A stretch of DNA of 64,000 nt from contig NC_065874.1 in assembly GCF_933775445.1 (NCBI RefSeq), positions 8,823,001 to 8,887,000 of the forward strand, given 5' to 3'. Under the pieces are notes generated by a model. The model saw nothing but the letters and a program-made list of their open reading frames with translations, made no database searches and had not been told where the DNA came from. Every line of letters begins with the position of its first letter. Position 1 is the first letter of the stretch. This stretch comes from Argentina anserina. Taxonomy: Eukaryota > Streptophyta > Magnoliopsida > Rosales > Rosaceae. A program made the translations under genes and the position numbers. Below, piece by piece: positions 52,816 through 64,000 of this stretch.

Positions 52816-53845
52816 AGAATGCGTGAGAGAAAATCAGTTTTGTGTGGATGGTTGTTGGATCTTTTTGGGTTGATAAAGAGACCTAGATAGTTATGAAGAA
52901 AGTTAACAAACAATTATTAACACAGTTACCTAGCTAGTTACCCATATAGTTACTTAACGTGAATATAGTTACCAAGCCAGTTACTTGATGTTAATACACT
53001 CATCCAAACATGCTGAAGTTATATCACTCAATCTGGCGTCGTATAGTTATCATTTTGCTCGTTGTGATTGGTATGGTTAGTTATATATCTAGTTACTTGA
53101 TTAGTTACAAGACTTACTGACATGGTTGAGACACATTATTGTTGCGATGTTTGAGCAATTACAAGACTAATTATACCCTACAAATAATCAGTTACATGAT
53201 CAATAACTTTGCAGTTACAATACTAGTTACATACTTAGTGGCCTAGATACTATTGTTGCGGTGCTAGGTAATTAGAAGACTGGTTATATATATCCTGTAA
53301 ATAATCAGTTACATGAACAATATGTTTGTAGTTACGAAACTAGTTACATAAGTGGTGCTCAATTACTTAAATAGTTACTTAAAAAGTAACTTAAGTAATC
53401 TAGTTAAACTTAGAGTTACTTGACTAGCTAGTTAGGTAGTTACAAAGTCAGTTACATGACTAATTACCGTGTAACTTTCATGTAACTCACAAACTAGTCA
53501 CTTGAAGTAACATAATGAAAACTAAGAACATATACATGTAAACAACTGTTAAAATCTCAGTACTCCAAGTATCGAATTTTTTAAGGAAATCACTGCATAA
53601 TGGTTGTATTTCCTCTACTTTGTTGTATCTCCCAACATCGCACCTATGAGAAAAACAATACACACAATTACCAAACAGTTATTTAATGGAAATACAGTTA
53701 CCAACACAATTACCAATAAGAAAATAAAGGGAAAATTATTTATTTTAACATATTTTGACAATTAATTGATTGATTTATCCACACATGCTAGTTACTCAAT
53801 TACATGCATTCACATAAATAAAAATATAGCAAAAGCATAAGCAAA

Positions 53846-55057
53846 GCCAATTACATCCATCAACTTTCACAAAAAAATCCTACATAACTAGCCATGTAAC
53901 TAGATATTTCATGGTCAACCATATGATCATATATTTAATCGATTGTATATATATATATAAACACACTCGTTATATATTCACCTCATCAGCGGCCTCCATT
54001 ATCTTGTAACTGCTTTATCCTAACATTACCAGAAGTACTAACATAGTTACTAAGACAGTTACTCAATTCCAACAGAGTTACTAATATAGTTACCAAGACG
54101 GTTACACAATTCTAATAGAGTTACTAATATAGTTACTTAATTTCCAACAGAGTTTCTAATAGTTACTCAATTTCAATAGAGTTACTAATATAGTTACCAA
54201 GATAGTTACCAATATAGTGAACTAAATAGTGATACAGTGTCAATACAGTTACTTAATACTAGCAAAGGCACTAACACGGCTATCAAATAGTTTCTAATTA
54301 ATACAGTCACATAGAGAGTTACAATACAGTTATGTGGCTAGTTACATGATTAGTTACGTAAATAGTTACATGACCAGTTACATGATAATAACAAATATAT
54401 TGACACAGTTACATACACAATTACTTTACACTCACACAGTTACCTATCCAGTTACTCACACATTTACCTACCTATCCAGCTCGAAATGTTTGAGCCTTCG
54501 GTTGAGGTTTCATCGTGTGGGTCATTGAAACTTTTCGCCAATTACATCCATCAATTGTCACACAAAAAATCATACTGGCCATGTAATTATATAATTTTAT
54601 GGTCAGCCATATGACCATATACTCAATCGATTGAATATATATATATATATATATAAACATACTCATTATGTATTCACCTTATCACCTCAATTATCATGTC
54701 TTTGTTTTATCATGTCATTACTAGACAGTTACCAACACAGTTACCAAGACAGTTACTCAATTTCAACAGAGTTACCAATATAGTTACTAAGACAGTTACT
54801 CAATTCCAACAGAGTTACTAATAGTTACTCAATTTCAATAGAGTTATTAATATAGTTACCAATATAGTTACACCATGTCAATATAGTTACTCAATATTAT
54901 CAGTATCTGCTCATGTAAGGTCATAGTTCCTTTCACAGTTACTTTACACTCACATAGTTACATATCTAGTTACTCACACAGTTACATATCCAGCTCAAGG
55001 CGTTTAAGCATTCGGTTGAGGTTTCATCACGTGAGCCATCGAAAGTTTTTGCCATTT
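53846..55057. repeat. Larger direct duplications within the AGTTAC region
   Basis: 53846-54030 is repeated with changes at 54537-54725 (starts GCCAATTACATCCATCAA; contains an AT run). 54421-54540 is repeated at 54939-55056 (contains TTCGGTTGAGGTTTCATC). So the array grew partly by segmental duplication. Confidence 0.8.
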
Positions 55058-55685
55058 TTGGATTCCTACTACACAAAACAAGGCCATAGTTATATCACAG
55101 TTCCCGACACAGTTACTTACACAGTTACGTTGTATGAACAATCATGGAATCAAATCAAGACTGTATAGCACAAAAATTCAGTTACTTACATAGTTACGTG
55201 TATGACCAATCAGTTACTTAAACATAAATTCAGAGAAAATAAAGAAGAAATCAGATTCAAGCATAGAGATTCTAGATTCGGCAGATAGGCACGACGATAA
55301 AGATTTAAGGTTTCGTTAATAATAGATGGTTACCTAGAGATTGAGTGCATATAAACATAGAGATTCAAGTCTATCTCACCTTTCATAACGTGGGATAAGT
55401 ACGACAGTGGATCGAGGGAGAGAGATGAACTCCGTCAGCAAATCCTCCGAGCATCGAAGGTTTGTCTCGAGTCGGGTTTTAGAGAGAGGTTAGGGGCTGA
55501 CATGTGCCCAATGGATGTGAATGATTATCCGACGAGATTAAGGTGCGTAGAGATCGCGAGACAAGAGAGCCCTGAGAGATTGAATCCTAAGTCTCTGCTT
55601 CTTGGCTGAAACCGAGAGAATCTCAAGATCGAGGATATGGTGAGCCGTTCTTTCACTTTCGTCGGTAAACTTCGAATACGAGAGC

Positions 55686-55687
<2 letters not shown>

Positions 55688-55747
<60 letters not shown>
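55688..55747. repeat. (GA)n microsatellite
   Basis: About thirty GA units, uninterrupted. Confidence 0.95.
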
Positions 55748-55750
<3 letters not shown>

Positions 55751-55751
<1 letters not shown>

Positions 55752-57091
55752 CCCTCTTGGTGACAAACTGCTTGCTTCTTCAAGTTTGGCAGGTTTGACA
55801 AAGTTCAAGTACTTGCCACAAACCCAAGGTAGCGGCCTGGTTCCTTTTGAAACTAACATGCCATTCCAACCAAGAGTGGATCAGAGCTTCAAGTACAAGT
55901 AATTATGTTGGATATCCACACACTTATAAACTCTATTTTATTTGTCACTTTTTAGATGTAGGATCTCTCATCTCCAACACGCCCCCTCACGTGCAACTTA
56001 ATTTTAGGTTTGCACGTGACAAATTAACATCACACATACTGGGACGAAATAAACCATAATCAAGTAACCAACGACACTTGGTGACAATTCACTCGTAAAC
56101 TATGATGACATGATAATGGAACCCAACTCGGTCTCATAACAAAGTGACACCCAACACAGGTCCACAATGGATTGCAAGTGCGACTAGAGAGGGACCCTCT
56201 ATGATACCATGTTAAAGTGATTTATGGTTCACATTCAAATTCAATTGGTAATGGATGAAGTAGCCCAAACTCTTATAAACCCACATGTTAGGTTCTATTT
56301 TCCCACGTGGTATGTATACTCTCAACAGTGCAGGCTATATTGTGAACTCATTTATGCTGAAGATTTTTGTCAAATAAATGCTTACAACCACTTTTCTTGC
56401 TTGGCTTGTGATCTAATAACAATAGTCTATTTACGTATTTGCAGAGAGTACATGAAATCAACTAAAACTGAGATCACATCGAACAAAATGCATATGTTTA
56501 TTGTACATATATGGATCATATTCAGTACCTTAGTAGTATTTTCATTTCCAAGAGACTTTTGATAGGAAAAATGTTGTGGACTACAAGGTGGAAGATAATA
56601 TTTATAGTAAGATGAAGGCAAGAAGAAGCCCCCTTCATGTACACGAAAAGATCCTCATATATTCCTTCAGAAACAAGAGACTAGCTGGGCGACCCTAAAA
56701 TGGAAGCTAGGCGGTCCTAGGCGGTTCAGAAATCTCCGTCTCTCAATCTTCATCAATTCCATACTTGGAGAGTTTCATTACAAGTTCATAAACATGCCCT
56801 ATGATTATTATCTTTCTTGATGTTGAAAAGGGATTATTATCTTTGTTGAAGTGGTAAAGTGGAAACATTAGTTAAAAAAATTGTAAGAATTCTGGTGTTG
56901 TGGTGTCGTGGTGCTTTGAGATGAGTTATTAAAAATCATCATTCTGGTGACAAGAATCGAATGATGATATATTTTGAAAGCTATATATTTTCCTTGAGAA
57001 TATCTGCTAGCTATGTCAATGACATGCCGAGCTAAGATATATAGCAAAATGTGATGCCACAAAATTGTATATATCTTCCAAATGTAAAATT
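55751..57091. other. Spacer with a probable retroelement remnant
   Basis: At about 55900-56220 the sequence TGTTGGATATCCACACACTT followed by TAGATGTAGGATCTCTCATC and GATACCATGTTAAAG has the look of a widespread plant LTR or leader repeat. No boundaries were confirmed. The rest shows no gene. Confidence 0.35.
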
Positions 57092-57113
57092 AAACCACAA
57101 ACATGTTTGAAAA

Positions 57114-58311
57114 AAACAAAGAATTAGATGATTACAAAAAATTGTAAGAAGAGTAAGGGTGCCAATCATACTAATTAGTTCCTAATATTGAGATCAAGAT
57201 TGCAAGGGGGCTCCCGGTTTTTCGGAGGCCTCCATATACCGAAACCTTAGGTTTCGTGTGCAGATGGCGGCGCATATTTGCTCTGTGCCGGCCGAGAGGC
57301 GTCTTCTGGCGCAGGTTCCTCCCTAGGGAGCGTACGAAGGTTCAGTGGCAGTGGTGTGGGTCACAAAACCTCTCGGCGAATGATCATCTGGCTGATCTCG
57401 ACATTTCCGACAACGTTTGTCCTTTGGAGGGGTGAAACTCAAGATTGTGAGGCGGTGGAGTGGTTCTGTTTCTCTTTCAGCAAGGCGACGTTCTTTGGGC
57501 ATCAACAAAGAGCGTTTTGAGGGTGGTAGGTCGATAACCGTGAGGGTAGATCTAACGCCGTTGAGGTGTGTTGGAGTTATCTAGTTTTTATTTTAGTTGG
57601 TTCCAACTAAGAGGTAGGTTCCAAAGGCTAAAAGCAAGTCGGTTTCCAATGGTGGAGGGACGGGTTCGTCCACCAGAGTTCGGCGGTAGTGGTGTCGGCA
57701 ATGCCTTTCAACCGACATGGCAGTCCTTGGTAGGTCACGCTGAAGGGAGAAGTGAGAGGAGAGATGGGTTTTGGGCTTGTGGGCCTCATCTCATCTTGTG
57801 TCAGTTTTCAGGCCTAAGATGGGTTATCTCGTTTTTCTTTCTAGATCTACTTTTAGTTTGTTCTCTACTAAGGAGGGTGGGGTTTTATATAAGTTGACAT
57901 CTTTTCTCAAAAAAAAAAAAAGAGGGTGGGGTGGAGGTTCCTATTCTAGCCCCGAAGGAGGATATTGGTGCCAATGGCATGGAGTAACTTGTTGCTCATT
58001 GAAACACCAGATCCTTACGTTGCTGCTTAGGGTTTCACTTGATACTTGGATCCGAAAAGTACACTTTGGGTCGCATGCATGAAGATCTTTGTATTAAGTC
58101 CTAGTTTTGATGTATAGGTTATTGCTTTTTAATTTTGAGTTTCCTTTGAGTTGTTTGTTTTGAATTTTAGTATGTTTTTGCTTTGTAGTTGTTAGAAATA
58201 ATGAGCTTGTTTTGTACGTTATATTGGAGTTAGCTCCTGCCTGGCCTAGCAATAGTCGGTCGTTATTGACTTGAAGCCTAATGAAGTTATTCATTTTTTC
58301 TCCAAAAAAAA
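57114..58311 (+). mobile_element. LINE-like retroposed insertion
   Basis: Flanked by a 22-bp direct repeat with one mismatch, 57092-57113 and 58312-58333 (core CCACAA.CATGTTTGAAA). The right copy is preceded by a poly-A tail (58304-58314), as target-primed reverse transcription leaves. A second internal poly-A (57909-57921) suggests two joined retroposed pieces. No reverse-transcriptase frame remains. The 3' piece includes a kinase-gene fragment. Confidence 0.65.
57951..58031 (+). pseudogene. LRR receptor kinase N-terminal fragment
   Basis: The frame YWCQWHGVTCCSLKHQILTL matches the LRRNT_2 cap of plant LRR receptor kinases (the W.GVTC.....QRVT.L pattern, as in EFR/Xa21-type proteins). Only about 27 residues are recognisable, and the following sequence diverges. 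It lies between the internal and terminal poly-A tracts of a retroposed insertion. Confidence 0.65.
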
Positions 58312-58333
58312 AAACCACAAGCATGTTTGAAAA

Positions 58334-59962
58334 CTTTAATTAGCTCAAATGAACAGTAGTCTCAGACAATACCAGCTAGTTGTTCACATTGCATGCTTCA
58401 TTGTCTGCAGCAGGACATAGTAGCACACTTAGAGAGACAATTATACATCTGTAATAATGCAGTGATCGTGTGATCTAAACTACAATAACAAATCTATATA
58501 TTAATATGTATGTATATGTAAATATTAGAAAAATTCGATGTAGTTGTAGTTAAGTTATTATAAAATTGAATTAGACTACTAATCTATGAATTAAGCTGAT
58601 CGAATCATGGGTTGAATTTGTATTAAAATCACATAGTCGCCACTGGGTATAATATTAGCCAACTGGATTTTGCATGTGTTTTAGTATGTTAGAACAGTTT
58701 TATTCCTCGAGCTTCTTCGGGGTTTCAATTCTAATAATCGTAATCACCTAGCAATAATGAGTGCTATGAAGAATCTAAGTTAGTGATTAGGAGTTGTCAT
58801 ACAAACATCGTTAGAACTTGCTGGAGATTCCACTAGGATCATTAGTTTTATTTCCAACTTGAGCACAGTTTATATCAGGAAAACAGATTAGTGTTATGGA
58901 ATTGAATGGTTCCACTGGGAGGGGGGCTTTAAGCTACAATGTTGGGAAATGCTATTCAATTGGTAGACAACAAACTACAAATGCCCGACGACTTCGCTTA
59001 TCAAAGAAGTTTCTTACACTAAGACACGCCCCATGTTAAATTATGTTGCTCATTTAAGTGACAAGGCTCTTTAAAAAATTAATACATGAAATAAACAATA
59101 GTTCATCGTGCAAATGTTAAAGATGTTTTTGATACCAAATTAATACATCTAAATCCTACCTTGAGGCTAGTGCATCTCTGCTGTGTCTACATAATCATTA
59201 ATCTCTTAATCTTACTTACATAAATTATGAGAGCTATATTAGCAATTTAGCATGGACCACTGAAACGAGGACTAGCTAATTGAAGTCTTTTCTAATATGA
59301 AGAATATGAATGCATTTTGTGCTTCAGGAGCCAGGACTGATGGGCTCAACTGTAATAAATTCTTTCTTAAGAGCTCTGTTGGTCTTCCCTACTTGTATTG
59401 GAGCCTGGTTAATTAGTTTCCTACTTTCCGTAGGAAACCCATTGAAGGCTTTTGTTAGTACCCATGTACTTGCATTTTCTATTATAGAAAATGACATTGC
59501 GCTGCTATTACTACTAGACATTGCATTTTCTTTGAGAAATGTACATGTTGGTAGAGAGTTTTAATTGATATTATCTTACATTCGGGAAGATGGAGAACTC
59601 ATCATATGAGGTGTTTGACAAATTGTCTCTGAATCATAGTGATTTGGTATGTAATAATTAACTAATCAGTTTTGCCTTAATTGGACAGGCGAGGAGGCTT
59701 TGGTATTCATTTGGGTCATGAACATTATTTGCGGTGATGAGTTTGTGTTTCTAATGAGGTATACTGAAATCTGTAGTTGTCAAATGCGTTGATTGCATTG
59801 TATTGACATTGCAAGTGTACTAGTGAAGGTACATTGGAAAATTCTGAGATGAATTTTGTCATGTGCACCTTTGTTAATATAAAAAAATTGAATGATTTGC
59901 TGGTATGGATCAGTTTGCCGATTTGTGAGGAAAGGAATATAGTGATTCTTTCAAGTTTTAAC
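58334..59962. other. Upstream region of the second kinase gene
   Basis: AT-rich, no credible gene. The 84-codon frame at 59310 is hydrophobic but unrecognised. Confidence 0.5.
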
Positions 59963-59970
59963 TATAAAAG
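59963..59970 (+). promoter_or_regulatory. TATA box of the intact kinase gene
   Basis: TATAAAAG, 82 bp before the ATG, in the context TTTTAACTATAAAAGCAA. The broken paralogue has TATTACAG at the equivalent place. Confidence 0.65.
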
Positions 59971-60051
59971 CAAAGACATAGGGGACAAATAAGCACTTCA
60001 ATAATATTTCAGTTTCCTTCAAGCATGCAGTGAGAAATAAACTATCCTAAT

Positions 60052-63000
60052 ATGATGTTCCGGCAACTCTTTTGCTCTTCATTCTTGCTCATCATTGCAG
60101 CAGTGTTTGCCACAGAAGAAGACAGCACAAGTACATTTCAGTCCATCAAAGACGGCGAGACCATAGTTTCAACAGATGGAACCTTTGAGCTCGGATTCTT
60201 CACTCCTGATGGTGCTTCTGGTACTCGATATGTAGGCATATGGTACAAGAAGATATCGGTTCCGACAGTAGTGTGGGTTGCCAACAGAGAAACACCACTC
60301 ACTGACTCATCAGGTATTCTCAAAATCACCAACATTGGAACTCTTGTCCTTGTCAACCAGAACGAGACCACAGTTTGGTCCACGAACACATCAACAACCA
60401 CACCGAATGCCGTGGTGCAGCTTCTGGATTCAGGAAACCTTGTTGTGAAAGATGGCAGTGACAATGTGGATCCAGAGCATGAGAAGTACTTGTGGCAGAG
60501 TTTTGACTACCCTGGTGATACATTTCTACCAGGTATGAAGCTTGGTAGGAACACAGTTACAGGCTTCAATTGGCATCTTACATCATGGAGAACTCCTTCT
60601 GATCCTTCTGAAGGCAACTTCACATTTCAACATGGTCCCAGAGGATATGCAGAACAAGTTCTGAGAGAGGGTTCGGATATACGATTTCGGACTGGACCAT
60701 GGAATGGAGTCCGGTTCAGTGGAACGCCTCATTTAGGTCCAAACTCTGTTTACACATATCAGCTTGTTTTTGATGATCACGATCATGAAGAATACTATAG
60801 ATACAAGCTTCTCAACAGCTCAGTTCTTTCCAGGATGGTGTTAACTCAAGAAGGGCTTCTGCAGCGCTACACATGGATTGACAGAACCCAAAGTTGGTTC
60901 CTTTATCTAACAGCACAGATGGATAACTGTGACAACTATGCACTTTGTGGTGCATATGGTGCTTGCAGTATTGATTACTCCCCAGTATGTGGCTGCTTGA
61001 AAGGTTTTGTGCCCAAATTTCCAAAAGATTGGGACACAATGGATTGGTCAAATGGGTGTGTAAGAAAGACTCCACTAGATTGCAAGGGCGATAAGTTTCT
61101 GAAGTACTCTGGGATCAAATTTCCAAACACAGAACAATCATGGTTTAACAAAACTATGAGCCTCGAGGAATGCAAAATGGAGTGCACCAGAAACTGTTCC
61201 TGCACAGCTTATTCAAATTTGCATATTAGTGAAGGAGGAACCGGGTGCTTGATGTGGTTTGGCGACCTGATTGATATGAGAAATCTTACTGTAAACGGGC
61301 AAGATATTTACATAAGAATGGCAGCATCAGAACAAGGTATCAAACCATCTTCAACCTAAAAATCAGTCTTACGTACTACTTACTATGTTATTGATGAAAT
61401 TATGATATCAGTCGCTAAGCTTCAGGGTTTCATTTCTTTAATCTGGTGAATTTTGCTGCTTCCAGATCCTGAAGAGTATACAATAATCAATGGTAAACCT
61501 GCTAGCTTCAATGTGAAAAAAATGAGGATCATATTAAGCTGTATTGTGTCATCAAGTGGACTGCTGATCCTGTGTCTAGCCTTCTGTCTATACATATGCA
61601 AGAAGAAACCTCGAGAAGATGGTATGTTTGTATAACTCTTGCATACAGATCTAATTTTATAGTAGGCAGGAAGTTAGATCCTCAGTGGAAAACTATTTAG
61701 TTGATTCATTATGTCTATACTTAAATTCATAATTAAGTTATAAGTTCAAAAAGCCACCTGAGAAATCTAAGATGGTGAAACCATATTGCAGTAAAACCGA
61801 GGCACAAGGAAGATCTGGAATTACCATTGTTTGACTTGGCTACTATTATCTTTGCAACCAGTAACTTTTCAAATGACAACAAGCTTGGAGAAGGTGGTTT
61901 TGGATGTGTCTTTAAGGTATTGTCAAAAAATATATTCTCTTGGTACAAATATTTGACAGTTTCCTAGTTACATAAGGAAAATATTAGAACTTGTATGAGT
62001 TTATTTGGACATAATTAAGGGGACCGTCGGATTTCAGGGTATGCTGAGAAATGGGCAAGAAATAGCGGTCAAAAGGCTCTCGGAACATTCTGCACAAGGA
62101 GTTAATGAGTTCAAGAATGAGGTTACTCATATTGCAAAGCTTCAGCACAGAAATCTAGTGAAGCTTCTTGGATGCTGCATTCAAGCAGATGAAATGATGC
62201 TCATCTATGAATACATGCCTCATAAAAGCTTGGACTTCTTTATATTTGGTTCGTTCGACTACTCAGCAACCTTCAAATATAGTTCCACTAGTCCATTTGG
62301 TTGCGACCGTTGAGTTTCTAATCACCTTATAAATACATTTGGCATGTTATGTATGTTGCAGATCAAAACAAAAGCATGCTACTAGATTGGCCTAAGCGCT
62401 TTAACATCATCAATGGTATTGCTCGGGGGCTCCTCTATCTTCATCAAGATTCTACGATGAGAGTAATTCATAGAGATCTCAAAGCTGGCAATATTCTATT
62501 AGACGATGAATTCAACCCCAAAATCTCAGACTTTTGTTTGGCTAGAAGTTTTGGAGGAAATGAAACTGTAGCAGAGACGATGAGAGTGGTTGGAACCTAT
62601 GGTTACATGTCCCCAGAATATGCAAATGACGGGTTCTACTCTACTAAATCCGACGTCTTTAGCTTTGGTGTTTCGGTGTTGGAGATAATAAGTGGGAGGA
62701 GGAATAGAGGATTCTCTCATCCAGACCACGACCTCAACCTTCTTGGACATGTGAGTTTGAGCTCCAAAATTTAACATTTACTCTCTGCTATATTTTTTGC
62801 TTCTGTTACTAAGAGTAAGTGGCTTCTTTTCAGGCATGGAATCTGTACACAGAAGGCAGGTCCATGGAACTGCTTGATACATCAGTAGGGGATTCCACTA
62901 ATCGATCTGAGGAACTTTTGCGGTCGATTCTTGTGGGACTTTTATGTGTACAGAGAGATCCAGAAGATAGGCCAAGCATGTCAGCTGTTGTTCTAATGTT

Positions 63001-63142
63001 GAGTGGTGAAGGTGCATTGCCTCGACCTGAGAAACCTGGTTTTTATAGTGAAAGTAGTTATAGGTCTGAAAACCAAGTCGACCCTTTATCTAGAGCATGC
63101 TCAGCTAATGGATTTAGTTTTACGCTACTTGAGGCTAGATGA
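60052..63142 (+). CDS. G-type lectin S-receptor-like Ser/Thr protein kinase with DFC motif
   Basis: Six exons: 60052-61336, 61466-61621, 61792-61916, 62038-62248, 62362-62750 and 62834-63142. All introns are GT-AG; the frame is open for 824 residues. Order: signal peptide (about 1-22), B-lectin domain, S-locus glycoprotein region with EGF-like cysteines ([17 protein letters not shown]), PAN domain ending YIRMAASEQ, membrane segment at about 449-471, then kinase. The kinase has GEGGFGCVF (513-521), Lys534 in IAVKRL, HRD at 629-631 and SPEY in the activation segment. The magnesium-binding DFG is DFC (649-651), so catalytic activity is doubtful. The C-terminus ends FTLLEAR, the usual family ending. 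The intron that splits the activation segment in the paralogue is absent here. It is probably a plasma-membrane receptor; ligand unknown. Confidence 0.93.
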
Positions 63143-63888
63143 CTGATATCTCACGTTGGTGATCATATCATCTAGTTGATTTTGTGCAGTGTATCAGTAC
63201 TGTAGGCTTATTTGGATTCGTATACTTAATTAGCTTTCAGGTCAGTCAGTTATATTGGATTTATTCTTTCGATCGGATTTCCTACTTAGCTTTTAGGTAA
63301 GTCTGTCATATCGGAATTATTTTTTGTCTCATCTGAACACAATAATTGTTAAGCACATTTTCCATTATGTGCAATGAAAATGCATGGCTCTTTATTTGAG
63401 AACTGTCCAAGTGAACTTATCCCCAAGCTGAGTATTCTCTGCCTGTTATGCTCTTGGTTTCATCTGCTTTTACATCGAGGTTCATTTGAATGTGTTACCA
63501 ACACAAACTCTTGGTATCACTTCAAGCGGCCTAGTTTTCAATTTGTCTTCGTAAATGACTGCTGTGTAAAATAAAATCATAACCGGTAGGCATTTCAGCT
63601 GAAACATGCCACACTCTCATATCATCCATTTTTTATTTAGTGATATCATTTGATCGTTGTGTGTTTTTAATTAACATCATATCTTTTGCTCTAATTTTCT
63701 CTTTGGATATCATACGTGGGATGATTAATGAGAAATTTTTCAGTACTACCGTAACACCACGTGACAGTGTCTAGTGGTTTATCATTTCAATCACAATTTG
63801 ACATGCAAGATTTAATTAGAAAAATTATATTTAAACTATTTTATCGAAGACTATTTTGAGTTTCTTTCTACAACTATACACCATACAC
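63143..63888. other. 3' untranslated and downstream region of the kinase gene
   Basis: Contains a duplicated motif (TTAGCTTTCAGGTCAGTCAGT and TTAGCTTTTAGGTAAGTCTGT near 63231 and 63286) and an AATAAAAT near 63570 that could serve as a polyadenylation signal. No gene. Confidence 0.5.
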
Positions 63889-63966
63889 TCTAATACTATA
63901 AACCCTAATATCATACACCCTACATTCTAATACCCTAAATCCTAAACTATAAACCCGAAATCCTAG
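63889..63966. repeat. Degenerate CCCTAAA-like repeats
   Basis: Several imperfect copies of CCCTAAA/CCCTAATA (for example TACCCTAAATCCTAAAC) in a row. The plant telomere repeat is CCCTAAA. This looks like a short, decayed interstitial telomere-like tract. Confidence 0.45.
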
Positions 63967-64000
63967 TTCAAAATCATCAATACTTATGAAGATCATTTCA

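Larger units (their letters stand above)
52346..55217 (+). repeat. Dispersed array of AGTTAC motifs
   Basis: I count about 68 copies of AGTTAC over 2.9 kb, some 62 on the plus strand and 6 on the minus. One or two would be expected by chance. Many extend to ATAGTTACTNA or ACAGTTACTNA. Spacing is irregular, often 10-20 bp, so this is not a simple tandem repeat. There is no reading frame through it. Confidence 0.9.
51935..55750 (+). mobile_element. Decayed Mutator-like element (VANDAL-like) without visible TIRs
   Basis: Limits are approximate. The left part is a CT-rich promoter/leader ending in a splice-donor-like CTCAG/GTAATC at 52110. The centre has a MULE transposase relic at 52636. From 52346 to 55217 the sequence is filled with AGTTAC hexamers. 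The right part (55240-55690) is GA-rich, a mirror of the left leader and possibly a second, minus-strand promoter. I found neither inverted termini nor a 9-bp target duplication. VANDAL elements are Mutator-like and lack terminal inverted repeats, which would fit. Confidence 0.5.

Noticed and set aside
54334..54528. Threonine/tyrosine-rich 64-codon frame
   Set aside because: It is simply the AGTTAC repeat read in one frame.
55525..55859. Leu/Ser repeat frames
   Set aside because: Translations of the (GA)n microsatellite.
59310..59564. 84-codon hydrophobic frame considered as plastid-derived or membrane-protein sequence
   Set aside because: Could not be matched to any plastid gene I know, and it lacks a credible promoter or exon structure.

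Overview
This is plant nuclear DNA, from a eudicot and perhaps a member of the Rosaceae. Three things point that way: genes with short GT-AG introns, two S-locus-type receptor-like kinases, and a very dense layer of nested plant transposons. The family assignment is an impression from style and gene families, not a database result. Real host genes are few: one RING E3 ligase (7605-8842, minus), one broken S-domain receptor kinase (42784-46427, plus) and one intact paralogue of it (60052-63142, plus). The rest is intergenic or transposon-derived.

Layout. 1-7.6 kb is gene-free. 7.6-8.9 kb holds the BOI/BRG-type RING gene with its TATA box. A 799-bp hAT MITE lies about 0.7 kb upstream of that gene. 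11.4-19.1 kb is a hAT-type element with a perfect 8-bp target duplication (TSD). It carries a captured fragment of a TTL (OHCU decarboxylase) gene and was itself hit by an apparently intact 4.3-kb PIF/Harbinger transposon encoding both a DDE transposase and its Myb/SANT-like partner. 19.5-20.6 kb is a Tourist-like MITE holding a solo LTR. 20.6-24.5 kb shows nothing recognisable. 24.5-27.8 kb is a 5'-truncated Copia element. 30.6-39.7 kb is a solo LTR that swallowed a full-length Copia element (opposite orientation to the first) and a Mutator-type MITE.

41.4-63.1 kb is the receptor-kinase block. Degenerate promoter duplications precede the broken kinase gene. A MITE, a 2.5-kb solo LTR, a decayed Mutator-like (MULE) element and a LINE-like insertion with an LRR-kinase fragment fill the space before the second kinase gene.

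The most unusual structure is at 52.3-55.2 kb. Nearly 70 copies of the hexamer AGTTAC, almost all on one strand, lie next to a MULE transposase relic. No terminal inverted repeats were found. The layout resembles the short-motif arrays of Arabidopsis VANDAL elements, which are the binding targets of their VANC anti-silencing proteins.

Exon boundaries were read by eye from splice consensus, frame continuity and comparison between the two kinase paralogues. Transposon limits rest on matching target-site duplications read directly from the sequence.
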